Shown in pieces: positions 43,249 through 52,426 of a DNA stretch of 64,000 nucleotides; the first letter of the stretch is position 1, and the number at the start of each line of letters is the position of its first letter. This DNA is from Acetatifactor muris (GTDB lineage: Bacteria > Bacillota > Clostridia > Lachnospirales > Lachnospiraceae): contig NZ_JANJZD010000023.1 in the NCBI RefSeq assembly GCF_024623325.1, forward strand, positions 26,719 through 90,718, in the 5' to 3' direction. The translations under genes and the position numbers were made by a program. The notes below the pieces were generated by a model. It was not told the origin of the DNA. It saw nothing but the letters and a program-made list of their open reading frames with translations, and searched no databases.

Positions 43249-45357
43249 TCAGTTCCAATTCATTAAGCCGTAGCCCTTGATACAGCCATAATTGGCGGGA
43301 TAGCTCTTTATCTTGCAGGCGTCGCCGGAATTGCCCTCGACGGTATAGACGCGCTCCCCGTCCGTTCCGATAACAAGCCCTACATGGTCTGCGCTCCCGT
43401 CCCCGTCCCAGTCAAAAAAGATAGCGTCGCCGGGGGCGATATTCTCATAGCCCCTTGCGCCCCATTGCCCGCGTGACTGGAACCAGGGTACGCCCTGTGA
43501 CTGGCACCCGGCAAAGCGCGGCTCGCTCTTTCCGGCTTGATTGTAACACCATGAAACGAAACAGGCGCACCATTCCACGCGGCTGTTAAAGCCGTACCAG
43601 CTCCAAAAGGGTCGCCCGCCTACGTTGCCGACTTGCCGCTTCGCAAGGTCTACAACGGCGGTGTTGCCGGGGCGTGTGCCGTTTGTAAACTGTACGCCGC
43701 TTAAATCCTCGGACGCGCCCATATCGGGGGAGCCGCCGCCGAAAATCAGCGGTTTGTTGCCGCTTGTTTCCAGATAGACGCGGTACATTTCAAGCTGCTG
43801 TGGCGTTAGAAGTTCCTCCGCAATCTCGGAAATGGGCTTGTTCGTCAGCTTCACGTTGAGGATATGGTACTCGTAGGGTACTTCCTCGGTGGTCGTTTCC
43901 CCGGTTTCCGGGTCTGTGCTTGTTTCTGTGCGGTAGCGGATTTCCGTTTCTTCCGTCAGCGTCAAAGTGTACTGCATGGCAAAGACGCGGTTTAGTTCTG
44001 CCTGTGCGCTCTGCGGGGTGTAGGTCTGTAAAAGGGCGGTGAGGTAGGACGCTAACTCATGGGGGTTATGCCCGATACTGTCAAGGTCATAGCGGTATTC
44101 GTCATAGCCGGGGTGGGTGCTTTCGATATTGTCAATCTGCTGCTGAAGCTCGTTTTCCTTTGCGGCGTAATTATTTTCCGTCGCCACAAGGTCGCTGTCC
44201 TCCGACGTGTAGGAAGTCCCAAGTATGCCGTTCATCAAGCCGGAGAACATAGAGCCGCAAGAGGAAAGCCCCGCCGATACCATGATGAATAAGAGCAGCG
44301 CGGCAACGGCGATACATACGCCCGCCGGGTGCCGCCCTACAAAAGCGATTGCCCGTTTGGTTTCCTCGGCTGTTTTCTTTGCTGCCTTGCGGGTGTTCTC
44401 TGCGGCTTTCTGCGCCGTTTTTGCGCCCCCTTTTTTCGCTGCCTTTGCATACTGCCGCTTGATTTGCTGTTTCTGCATGAAGCGGGAAAGGGGATTGCTT
44501 GCAATCTGCGGATTGTCATGCAGGGCTTTGTGGTACTGGAAATCCACATTCGCCTTGAACGCCGCTTTCTCTGCCTTTGCCGCCGCCCGGTAGGGTTTGA
44601 GCTTGTGGCTGCGGTAGCCCTCCTTGACTTTCCGCGCCCCGTACTTTGCGCCGCGCTCTGCCAGTTCTTCGGATTTGTGCGCCCCCTCAACGCCGGAATT
44701 GTCCTTTTCAACGGAATGTATCTTGTTGTGGACGAAAATACCCGCTTCCTGTGCGGGGCGGGATAGCGGGTTATTGTGGGGCTTGTTCTTTCCTATGGGC
44801 TTTTCCCGTTCCTCAAAGCGTAGGCGGGTCTTGCCTTTCCCGGTGGCTTCGTCAAAGGTGCGCTCCCGTACAAGTTTCTTTTCTTTGGGGATAGCCGCCT
44901 TTGCCGCGTCCAGACGGTCGGCTGCTTTGTCCGATTTTCGGATATACTTTTCAAGCTCCGGCGTTGCCCGTTCCTCGTCGGTAAACTGCAAGCGGGAAGA
45001 TTTTTCTTTTGCTGTGGCTTCTGCCTGTGCTTTCCTCGCTGCCTTTTTGCTCGCCTTTCTGGTACGCGCCCCGTCGATACGCTCCAAGACGCGCTCGGCT
45101 GCTGCGGTGTCCTGTTCCCGTTCTGCCCCCGGCGCATGGGGAAGTGGCGGCGTGTCGGTTAAGGGCGGGGAAGTTGCGCCGCCCGGTAGGGGCTGCGCTG
45201 CCTGTTCCGGCGGCTGCGGTGCTTCGGTCTTTGCAAAGTCCGCGTCCCTTATCCGCTTGCTGATACGTTTCTTTTTCCCGGTGGCGGCGCTTACCTCGAC
45301 AGCCCCCTCGCGGGTCATTTTCAGCATGGTCTTGTCACTGGATTTATACTGTTTCAT
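43249..45357 (-). CDS. Transfer-associated peptidoglycan hydrolase with CHAP domain
   Basis: A 702-residue protein. The basic, Ala/Lys-rich N-terminal ~340 residues are cytoplasmic. One transmembrane segment follows (AGVCIAVAALLLFIMVSAGL), then an extracellular region and a C-terminal CHAP domain with catalytic Cys in EWCACFVSWC (about 594) and His in ADHVGLVIG. It probably opens the cell wall for the conjugation channel (VirB1-like role). The ATG follows GGAGGGGGCAGACC and overlaps the methylase gene. Confidence 0.92.
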   Translation of the reverse strand: MKQYKSSDKTMLKMTREGAVEVSAATGKKKRISKRIRDADFAKTEAPQPPEQAAQPLPGGATSPPLTDTPPLPHAPGAEREQDTAAAERVLERIDGARTRKASKKAARKAQAEATAKEKSSRLQFTDEERATPELEKYIRKSDKAADRLDAAKAAIPKEKKLVRERTFDEATGKGKTRLRFEEREKPIGKNKPHNNPLSRPAQEAGIFVHNKIHSVEKDNSGVEGAHKSEELAERGAKYGARKVKEGYRSHKLKPYRAAAKAEKAAFKANVDFQYHKALHDNPQIASNPLSRFMQKQQIKRQYAKAAKKGGAKTAQKAAENTRKAAKKTAEETKRAIAFVGRHPAGVCIAVAALLLFIMVSAGLSSCGSMFSGLMNGILGTSYTSEDSDLVATENNYAAKENELQQQIDNIESTHPGYDEYRYDLDSIGHNPHELASYLTALLQTYTPQSAQAELNRVFAMQYTLTLTEETEIRYRTETSTDPETGETTTEEVPYEYHILNVKLTNKPISEIAEELLTPQQLEMYRVYLETSGNKPLIFGGGSPDMGASEDLSGVQFTNGTRPGNTAVVDLAKRQVGNVGGRPFWSWYGFNSRVEWCACFVSWCYNQAGKSEPRFAGCQSQGVPWFQSRGQWGARGYENIAPGDAIFFDWDGDGSADHVGLVIGTDGERVYTVEGNSGDACKIKSYPANYGCIKGYGLMNWN

Positions 45358-46291
45358 GGTCTGCCCCCTCCTTTTCCCAGACGCACCATTCCGAACATTT
45401 CCCGGTTTCCATGTCCGCGATATATTTTAAGATTGGGTAAACCTGTGCCGGCACTACGGCGTTCCCAAGCGTTTTTAGGCGTTTTGACCTGTCCTTTGTG
45501 TTCGGGGACAGCCGGGGAATATCCGTAGGCTCTATGCACCAGAGGATATTTCCGTCCACCCCTGTGGGAAGCCCATCAGCCATTCCACCCATTCCGGGTT
45601 GAAGCGCAGGGACGGGTCTGTTACCGGCGTCAGAAAATAGATTGTTTCCGAAAGCCCCGCCGACCAGTACCTCCCGTCCCGTTTCTTCCGGCGGAACGCC
45701 CCGTTTGGGGATATGCTTATCCGTTCCGTCCTTGTCCTTGAGCCTGTGTCGGCGGCAAGGGGAGTAGGAAACATCAATCCCCACGATAAAAGTTCGCTTG
45801 CGTTCATGCCATGCGCCGACGGCACAAGCAGGAAGTACGAATGTCCAAACAGCATATCCCGCCTTTGCCAGGTCAATGAGCGTTTTGTGGAACCCCATAT
45901 TGATGAAGTTAGCAACATTTTCGCCAAGCACATAATGGGGCCGGAGTTCGTTAATGACGCGGCACATTTCCGGCCAGAGGTAACGGGTGTCCTCAAACCC
46001 CTTTTTTGGCCCGATACTGGAAAAGGGCTGGCATGGGAAGCCGCCGGAGAGCAGTGTGAGTTCTTTTTTTCCTGTCCGTTCATAAAAAGCCTCCTTTGTC
46101 AGAGTGTGTATATCTCTGAAACGTGGAACGTCCGGCCAGTGCTTTTCCAATACTGCGGTTGGGTAATCCGCCCATTCGCACTGGCAGACGGTTGTGAAGC
46201 CTGCGGCTTCGGCGGCTATGTCTATGCCGCCTATCCCGGTAAACAGGCTTAAATGTGTCAGTGGTTTTATATTTTTTTCGTTTTTTATCAT
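45344..46291 (-). CDS. DNA (cytosine-5) methyltransferase
   Basis: A 315-residue C5 methylase: AdoMet motif LSLFTGIGGIDIAAEAAGF, catalytic GGFPCQPFS (Cys about 87), ENV motif and late motif GNAVVPAQVYPILKYI. No restriction partner is adjacent, so it is an orphan methylase, probably protecting the element during transfer. It overlaps virB4 (ATGA). Confidence 0.93.
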   Translation of the reverse strand: MIKNEKNIKPLTHLSLFTGIGGIDIAAEAAGFTTVCQCEWADYPTAVLEKHWPDVPRFRDIHTLTKEAFYERTGKKELTLLSGGFPCQPFSSIGPKKGFEDTRYLWPEMCRVINELRPHYVLGENVANFINMGFHKTLIDLAKAGYAVWTFVLPACAVGAWHERKRTFIVGIDVSYSPCRRHRLKDKDGTDKHIPKRGVPPEETGREVLVGGAFGNNLFSDAGNRPVPALQPGMGGMADGLPTGVDGNILWCIEPTDIPRLSPNTKDRSKRLKTLGNAVVPAQVYPILKYIADMETGKCSEWCVWEKEGADHETV

Positions 46292-48726
46292 GCTTCGCCT
46301 ACTTCCTCCGGCTTCGTCGTCATTACCCGGTAAAGCTCGGTGTCTTTCGGGAAACGGTCTACAAAGGGCAGCACCACGTTCCCGTAGAAGATAAGCCCCT
46401 CGCCCGCTTCGGTGTGGGTGACATATTTCATCTGCTGCGGGGAGATGTTGAGCTGCTTTGCAAGGATAGCCCGGTCGCCCGCCGCCTGATTGAGCATGAG
46501 GACAAAATCAGAGTTTTCAAAGATATTCTCCACTTCTCGGCTTGCCAACAGGTCTTTGACGTTCTGCGTAATGGCTGTGGGTATGCCGCCCCATTTTCTG
46601 AAACGCTTCCAGATTTCAACGGAATAGGCGGCGGTCTGTTCCTCTTTCAAGAGAAGATGAAATTCGTCCATAAAATACCGGGTGGATTTCCTTTCTGCCC
46701 GGTTGACGGTGACGCGGTTCCATACCTGGTCCTGCACAATGAGCATACCTAATTTTTTGAGCTGCTTCCCAAGCTGCTTGATGTCAAAGCAGACAAGGCG
46801 GTTAGAAAGTTCCACGTTGGTACGGTGGTTAAATACGTTAAGGCTCCCGGAAACATACAGCTCCAACGCCGCCGCAATACGCGCCGCTTCCGGCTCCGGC
46901 TGCTTCAAAAGCTCGTCGTAGAGGTCGCCCAAAATCGGCATTTTCTCCGGGGCGGGGTCTGCAAGGAAAGGGCGGTACACGTTCCTAACGGCGCGGTCAA
47001 TGACGGTCTTATCGACGGGCTGCAAGCCCTCCTTGCCGCCTATGACAAGCTCGCAGAGGGAGAGGATAAAGTCGGATTTCAGCGCAAGGGGGCTGTCGTC
47101 CTCGCTGTAATTAAGGTTAATATCCATAGGGTTCACATACTGGGGCTTCCCGTCAATGCCCTTGCCCGTAGGCGACAAGCGTATCACTTGCCCGTCAAGC
47201 CGCTGCACAAGGGAAAAATACTCTGCTTCCGGGTCGCAGATAATTATGTCGTCGTCGGTAATGAGGAAAGCGTTTGTCATTTCCCGTTTGGCTGCAAAGG
47301 ATTTCCCGCTTCCCGGCGTACCCAAGATTAAGCCGTTGGGGTTCTTTAGCTGCTTGCGGTCGCAGAGTATCATGTTGTTAGACAGGGCGTTTAAGCCGTA
47401 GTATAAAGCCGCGCCAGATTGAAAAAGCTCCTGTGTGATAAAGGGGATAAAGATAGCGGTGCTTGACGTGGTAAGCCCCCTTTGAATGGGGATAAGGTTC
47501 TCCCCAAGCGGTACAGAGGACATAAGCCCCGCTTCCTGTTGGTAGTCAAGGCGGGTTAAGGCGCAGTTGTTCTTCTGTGCTATGCCCGCCGCCGCGAACA
47601 CGTCGTTTTCCAGTTTCCTTTTTGTGTCTGCCATGTTCACCACAAGGAACGTCAAGAGGAACATTCTTTCATTCCGGCTCTGCAAGTCCTGTAAGAGATT
47701 TTTCGCTTCGCTGCCGAACGTGGCAAGGTCGGACGGTATAATATCCATGTCATAGCCGCTGCGTACCGCCTTTTTCTGTTCCTCGATTTTCATTTTGTCA
47801 AGGTCGGTGATTTTCCGCTTGATTGTCTTTATGGCTTCGGTCTGGTCGATACTGTGGATATGCAGATTGACGATAACGCCCGTTTCCAAGTCCAGAATAT
47901 CCGATAAGATACGGTCGTTTAACTCCGGCGCAAGGATTTCAAGGAATGAAACCGCGCCGATTTTGCGCCCCATACGGAAATAACGCCCCTCGCCAAAACG
48001 GAAAGAGGACGGGGCGATAAAGTCCTTTGTGGAAAGCCCGGACGGGGCAAGCCATGAAAAATCAAAGGCAAACTGCCCGCCCTCCGGGTGGAAAATGCCA
48101 TGCAGCATTTTAAGGCGTTCATAGCCTGTCATGGGGCGGGCAGCTACGCCCAAGAGCTTAAAGTTGTTCAGCACGTCCGTTTCGATACGGGCAAGGCGGG
48201 ATTTCGCCGCGCCCAGACTGTCGGCTTCAATGGCAAAGGTGATATACTTCGCCTTGACAAGCCCGTTGTTGCCCTTTGCAAGCTGGTTTTGCAGCATATC
48301 CCGGTATTCTGTGCGGATAGAATTGAAAGCGTCGTCCTGTGCTGGGATATTGACCGCCTTTTCCGCTTCGCCCCGCTGCGTCCCCTGATTGATGAAAGAG
48401 AGCTGCACCGAAACGGAAGCGTCAAAGTAGTTTAGGAAGTCGCACCAGTTTTCAAAAATGGCGGTCTTGTCGTCTGCCTGTGCAAGCTGATAGTTAATAT
48501 CTTCAAAGGCGACGGTCTTTGAGTATTTGCGCTGCGTAACCTTGCAGATACCGTCCGGGTACATCTGGATATAGGGGATTGTCTGCTGCGCGGTGTGGGC
48601 TTTCCCGTCGCCCTTTGCCTGTCTGATGATTTCCGCAATCTGCTTCTTCTCGGCGCGGGTGAGCTTGCGGGGCGGGTTAGGCTTTACGCTTCCCGCCGCG
48701 CTGTTTCTTCGTGTTTCCTTTTGCAA
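46288..48726 (-). CDS. VirB4-like conjugation ATPase
   Basis: About 812 residues with Walker A LGTPGSGKSFAAKRE (about 467), Walker B-like RYFMDEFHLLLK and IPTAITQNVKDLL. This is the TraE/TraC/VirB4 motor of the type IV secretion channel. The most likely start is a TTG at 48726 (LQKETRR) with GGAGG nine nt upstream; a TTG at 48747 is possible. Either way it overlaps the PrgI-type gene. Confidence 0.92.
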   Translation of the reverse strand: MQKETRRNSAAGSVKPNPPRKLTRAEKKQIAEIIRQAKGDGKAHTAQQTIPYIQMYPDGICKVTQRKYSKTVAFEDINYQLAQADDKTAIFENWCDFLNYFDASVSVQLSFINQGTQRGEAEKAVNIPAQDDAFNSIRTEYRDMLQNQLAKGNNGLVKAKYITFAIEADSLGAAKSRLARIETDVLNNFKLLGVAARPMTGYERLKMLHGIFHPEGGQFAFDFSWLAPSGLSTKDFIAPSSFRFGEGRYFRMGRKIGAVSFLEILAPELNDRILSDILDLETGVIVNLHIHSIDQTEAIKTIKRKITDLDKMKIEEQKKAVRSGYDMDIIPSDLATFGSEAKNLLQDLQSRNERMFLLTFLVVNMADTKRKLENDVFAAAGIAQKNNCALTRLDYQQEAGLMSSVPLGENLIPIQRGLTTSSTAIFIPFITQELFQSGAALYYGLNALSNNMILCDRKQLKNPNGLILGTPGSGKSFAAKREMTNAFLITDDDIIICDPEAEYFSLVQRLDGQVIRLSPTGKGIDGKPQYVNPMDINLNYSEDDSPLALKSDFILSLCELVIGGKEGLQPVDKTVIDRAVRNVYRPFLADPAPEKMPILGDLYDELLKQPEPEAARIAAALELYVSGSLNVFNHRTNVELSNRLVCFDIKQLGKQLKKLGMLIVQDQVWNRVTVNRAERKSTRYFMDEFHLLLKEEQTAAYSVEIWKRFRKWGGIPTAITQNVKDLLASREVENIFENSDFVLMLNQAAGDRAILAKQLNISPQQMKYVTHTEAGEGLIFYGNVVLPFVDRFPKDTELYRVMTTKPEEVGEA

Positions 48727-49078
48727 TCGCTGATACCTCCTTTTCAAGTTTTCTCTGCCGTTCTAAGACGGAATAAAAGTTGTCTGTCCTGTATGGTCGT
48801 TCTTTAGGGGCTATGAATTTTGTCCGTATGATGTTCTTCACCACCACTTCAAGGGGCTGTCCATGCTTCTCATACATGGCAAAGAGGAAACAGGGCAGCA
48901 TGACGGCAATCATAGCCATAGACGCAAGGCTTGTGCCTGTGCTGTCTTTAAGCAGAAAGAAAAGCGGCAAGCCGAACAGGAGAGCCGCCGCAAAACATAC
49001 AATCTGCCGTTTGGTAAGGTTGAACGCTACTTTTGTCTTGACTTTGGATAAGTCTTTGGGTACGGGTACATACGCCAA
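48677..49078 (-). CDS. PrgI/VirB3-like membrane protein
   Basis: A 133-residue protein with two adjacent transmembrane segments (ICFAAALLFGLPLFFLL and ASMAMIAVMLPCFLFAMYEK). It matches the PrgI family found between virB6- and virB4-like genes. The start is a TTG with GAAAGGAGG seven nt upstream. Confidence 0.87.
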   Translation of the reverse strand: MAYVPVPKDLSKVKTKVAFNLTKRQIVCFAAALLFGLPLFFLLKDSTGTSLASMAMIAVMLPCFLFAMYEKHGQPLEVVVKNIIRTKFIAPKERPYRTDNFYSVLERQRKLEKEVSAIAKGNTKKQRGGKRKA

Positions 49079-49255
49079 GTGAAAACCTCCTTTCTCTGGG
49101 TTTTGTGCTGCTGTAAGTTCCCATAGGGGTAATCAAGGCAAAGGTCAATTTCTGCCCTTTGCCCGTCCCTATTCTATGGGGTTTTCCCGCGTCAAGGTCG
49201 GGTCGTATTTTCGCCGCTTCGCTCTGAAAATCTCCACCCTACCCTTGACACGCCG

Positions 49256-50125
49256 CTAATGCGCGGAGAAAATCGACTTCGCCAGTGCGCCGGATTTGAA
49301 CAGGGAGAAACAGAGGATAACGGTATAGGCTGCAAGGGAAAAAATCGCGCTGTGCAGGTTGTCCGCTATTATCATGTTGTTTACCAAAACCGCGTAAATG
49401 CCGACGCATATCATTATGAGGAAGCCTTGAAAACCGATAGCGAACAGGGATTTTAGGTAGTTGTTTCCTATCTGTCCCCATTCCCGGTTAGTCATTGTTG
49501 CGAATGGGATAGGCGATACCGAACAGTAAAGGTAAATTTCTATCATGCGCCCGTAGAGGATAACGGTTATCAGTACGGACATTATCTTCATGCACAAGCT
49601 CACAAGGCTTGTTTCCATGACAAGTAAGAGCAGTTCGGGGATTTCCATAGCGTCAAGCCCGCTCTGCATGGACGACAGGGCGGCGGCAACATCAATCTCT
49701 GTGCTACCGCCGATTACCCCCGCCGCGCCGGAAACAACGTGCTGCGCCATATCGAACACCGCCATAGTGATGTCAAAGGTATGCGTCACAAGATAGACTG
49801 CGACGTAAGCCTTGAACACCCACTTGAAAAACATGGAAGTGTCAACGTCGTGCATATTGTTCTTTTCCGTTACCATGCTGATAAGCTCATAGCATAGGAC
49901 GTAGGTAATGACAAGCCCCGCAATGGGTACGATTACATTCTCCGATAACGTCCGTATCATGGAGAAGATACCCGCGTTCCACCCTTGCGGGGTCTGCCCT
50001 ACCTCTGCGGCGATGGTGCCGACTTTCTCGTTTACGTCCCCGAACATAGTTGACAGATTACCGTTTATGGCTCCTATGAGGATTTCCTTTATCCATTCGT
50101 TAATCGCGTCAAGTATGCTCTGCAT
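49256..50125 (-). CDS. VirB6/TrbL-like channel protein
   Basis: A 289-residue multi-pass membrane protein with a periplasmic-type N-terminus (DAINEWIKEILIGAINGN) and about six hydrophobic segments. By position (between Maff2 and PrgI) and topology it is the VirB6-like component. A 177-bp gap without a gene separates it from prgI. Confidence 0.85.
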   Translation of the reverse strand: MQSILDAINEWIKEILIGAINGNLSTMFGDVNEKVGTIAAEVGQTPQGWNAGIFSMIRTLSENVIVPIAGLVITYVLCYELISMVTEKNNMHDVDTSMFFKWVFKAYVAVYLVTHTFDITMAVFDMAQHVVSGAAGVIGGSTEIDVAAALSSMQSGLDAMEIPELLLLVMETSLVSLCMKIMSVLITVILYGRMIEIYLYCSVSPIPFATMTNREWGQIGNNYLKSLFAIGFQGFLIMICVGIYAVLVNNMIIADNLHSAIFSLAAYTVILCFSLFKSGALAKSIFSAH

Positions 50126-50144
50126 AAGCCTTTACCCGCGCTTC

Positions 50145-50219
50145 TTAACCGAACAGCCCGGAAAGCAGCGGTACAAGGGTCATGCCGATAAGGGCGACAC
50201 CGCCGCCCGCCATGAGCTG
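50145..50219 (-). pseudogene. Maff2 family protein, C-terminal fragment
   Basis: Twenty-four codons reading QLMAGGGVALIGMTLVPLLS, then GLFG and stop, the C-terminus of the ~70-residue Maff2 membrane protein that normally precedes virB6. The upstream part is replaced by element 3 sequence from about 50,220. Another piece of the gene lies at 61641-61668. Confidence 0.85.
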
Positions 50220-50272
50220 TTTTATCCCTAATTAGGAGTAAAACCTTGCTCGATGGCGGGCGGCGGCGTGTC
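50196..50272. repeat. Inverted repeat spanning the left end of element 3
   Basis: Arm 1 (50196-50213, in Maff2) and arm 2 (50253-50272, in element 3) pair over CGCCGCCCGCCAT plus GACAC with a 2-nt bulge and a 39-nt loop. One arm is target DNA and the other element DNA. Confidence 0.7.
50209..50219. other. Left attachment junction of element 3
   Basis: GCCATGAGCTG here matches GCCATAAGCTG at 61635-61645 (10 of 11). Joining the two flanks across this block restores a continuous Maff2 reading frame. Confidence 0.75.
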
Positions 50273-50317
50273 AAAAAATATATGGAATTGTTTTAGAACC
50301 GCCCCGGCAAGGACAGG

Positions 50318-51982
50318 TCAGCCCTTGACCTGTTCCACCTCCGGGATGGGTTTGAGATTGAAGTGAATTTCGATAGAAATGTGTCGTGTCTTATCGCTGT
50401 CGATGTGTTCATGGACAACGATTTCTTTAATCAGGCGGTTTAAGGTGGCTGCGTCCAGTTCCGTGATGTCGGCATATTCCTGAATGGCGTCCACCCATTG
50501 TTTGGCGTCCATAGCCAGCCGCATTTCATCAGCCAGCTTCTTGCGCCCCTGTGCAACCCGTTCTTTCAGTTCAGCCTGTTCCTTCTGCGTCTTGTCCAGC
50601 ATGAGATTGAAGTTGGCTTCGCTGATCCGCCCGGCAACCATGTCCTCATAGAGCCGCAGCACCATCTTTTCCAGCACCTCGATCCGTTCCTCGTCCTTGG
50701 AAAGAGAACGCTCTAACGCTTCCCGCTGGCCTTTCTGCTCGGCTTCGCAGGTGTCGGTCAGCTTCCCGGCAATGGCCTCCCCGTCGGTCAGGGCAGCCTT
50801 GGCGCACTCCCGGATTTTGTTCAGGACAAGGTGGTAAAGGGTATCGTATTCCACCCGGTGCTGGGAACAGTGGTTCTTGCCGAACGCACCATAGGTCTTA
50901 CAGGCGTAAATCTGCTGCGGGTGCTTGGCGTGGGTGGTGCGGATGGTCAGCGACTTACCGCACTCGCCGCACTTGATAAGTCCGGCAAACAGGCTAGTTT
51001 CCCCATTCTGCCGGGGGCGCTGGCGGGATTTCAGCTTGTCCTGCACGATGGCAAAACTTTTGCTGTCAATCAGCGGTTCGTGCCGTTCCTCCACCACAAT
51101 CCAGTCCTGCGGCTTCTTCTCGCCAATGGTGCCGATTTTGAAGCGGTAGTCCTTCTTTTGGGAAGCTATCGCCCCGGTATAAACGGGATTCATCAGGATG
51201 TCCTTTATCACAGAGAAGTCCCACATATACCGCCCGTTTTCCGGGTCTTTCTTTTCCCATTTGGTGCGGACATTGCGGAAACCCCGTTCCCGGTTCCACC
51301 ATGTAGGGCAAGGCACCTTCTGTTCTTCCAGCCTGCGCCGGATGAAGTTGGGGCCGTGTCCTTCCAACGCCCAAAGGAAGATTTGCCGGACAATGGGGGC
51401 GGTTTCCTCGTCCACCAGCAGGTGGTTTTTGTCCTCCGGGTCTTTCCGATACCCAAAGGGAGCCACACAGCCGGTAAACTGGCCTTGCTGGGCTTTCAGA
51501 AGATACGAGGAATGTACCTTCTTGGAAATATCCTTGCTGTACATCTCGTTCAGGATGTTCTTGAACGGCGCAATGTCGTTGTTGTCCCGCATGGTGTCGA
51601 TACCGTCATTCATGGCGATATAGCGGACGCCGTGACGAGGGAAGAAGTCCTCGATCAGTGTGCCGGTCTGCAAGTAATTTCGGCCCAACCTCGATAAATC
51701 TTTCGTTATCACAAGATTTATCTGCCTGCGCTCGATGGCCTTTAACATCCGTTTCAGGTCGGGGCGCTCCATGTTCAGCCCCGTGTAACCATCGTCCTGA
51801 TAGACTGCCACAACCTCCCATCCCTGCTTTTCGCAGTAGCTTTCCAGCATATCCCGCTGGTTGGCAATACTGGCGCTCTCCCCGTCAAGGTCATCGTCTT
51901 TGGAAAGCCTGCAATAGATGGCCGCCCGGAAGCTGCCCGCCAGAATTGCGTCCATGCCTGTGTATTCGTATCCGTTCATCAT
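50318..51982 (-). CDS. Large serine recombinase (element 3 integrase)
   Basis: A 554-residue recombinase: catalytic Ser in AIYCRLSKDDD, DDGYTGLNMERPDLKRML, DLSRLGRNYL, recombinase domain (APFGYRKDPEDKNHLL), zinc ribbon (CGECGKSLTIRT) and a C-terminal coiled coil. It lies about 100 bp from the element end, as do the other recombinases here. The start at 51982 lacks a clear ribosome site and is 6 nt after the small gene upstream, suggesting coupling. Confidence 0.92.
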   Translation of the reverse strand: MMNGYEYTGMDAILAGSFRAAIYCRLSKDDDLDGESASIANQRDMLESYCEKQGWEVVAVYQDDGYTGLNMERPDLKRMLKAIERRQINLVITKDLSRLGRNYLQTGTLIEDFFPRHGVRYIAMNDGIDTMRDNNDIAPFKNILNEMYSKDISKKVHSSYLLKAQQGQFTGCVAPFGYRKDPEDKNHLLVDEETAPIVRQIFLWALEGHGPNFIRRRLEEQKVPCPTWWNRERGFRNVRTKWEKKDPENGRYMWDFSVIKDILMNPVYTGAIASQKKDYRFKIGTIGEKKPQDWIVVEERHEPLIDSKSFAIVQDKLKSRQRPRQNGETSLFAGLIKCGECGKSLTIRTTHAKHPQQIYACKTYGAFGKNHCSQHRVEYDTLYHLVLNKIRECAKAALTDGEAIAGKLTDTCEAEQKGQREALERSLSKDEERIEVLEKMVLRLYEDMVAGRISEANFNLMLDKTQKEQAELKERVAQGRKKLADEMRLAMDAKQWVDAIQEYADITELDAATLNRLIKEIVVHEHIDSDKTRHISIEIHFNLKPIPEVEQVKG

Positions 51983-51988
51983 AACCGT

Positions 51989-52186
51989 TTACCCGCACAA
52001 TCCAGACGGAACACGGTTCTTCTGAACCTCGTCTTTATTATACCCTAAATCTTGTGTTTTCACAAGATTATCCTTGCCGGTATTCTGCCCAAATTTTTGG
52101 GCAATCAGGCTCACAAAGACATCCGCTGCGTCCAGCTCGCCGTCAAAAACTGTGGTAACATGAATCTCTGTTTTCGTTTTTGCCAT
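51989..52186 (-). CDS. Small recombinase-linked protein, 65 aa (element 3)
   Basis: MAKTKTEIHVTTVFDGELDA, then DVFVSLIAQKFGQN. It resembles the 65-aa gene in front of the element 1 recombinase in the first half. Its 3' coding end contains an 18-bp sequence found inverted near the right end of element 3. The start has GGAGGATAACTGCC upstream. A 240-bp gap without a gene precedes it. Confidence 0.75.
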   Translation of the reverse strand: MAKTKTEIHVTTVFDGELDAADVFVSLIAQKFGQNTGKDNLVKTQDLGYNKDEVQKNRVPSGLCG

Positions 52187-52426
52187 AGGCAGTTATCCTC
52201 CATAATAGAATAGGCAGACAAGGAGAAGGTCGGCAACGAAGTCCGGCAACGGGCTTCAAAAAACTTCAAAACCATCTCTGTCTGGCGGTTTGGTTACAAT
52301 TTATATTTTCTTTTATTTTTCTGTTGCTTTGGTTGCTGATAGGGGAAAAAGCCCGCAGTTATGGGGCTTTCTCCGGCAACCAGCCCGGCAACGGGAGTGC
52401 AACAAAGTCGGCAACGGGGAGGATTT

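Noticed and set aside
44624..45430. Plus-strand frame of 268 codons
   Set aside because: Antisense of the Lys/Ala-rich part of the CHAP protein gene; no start signal.
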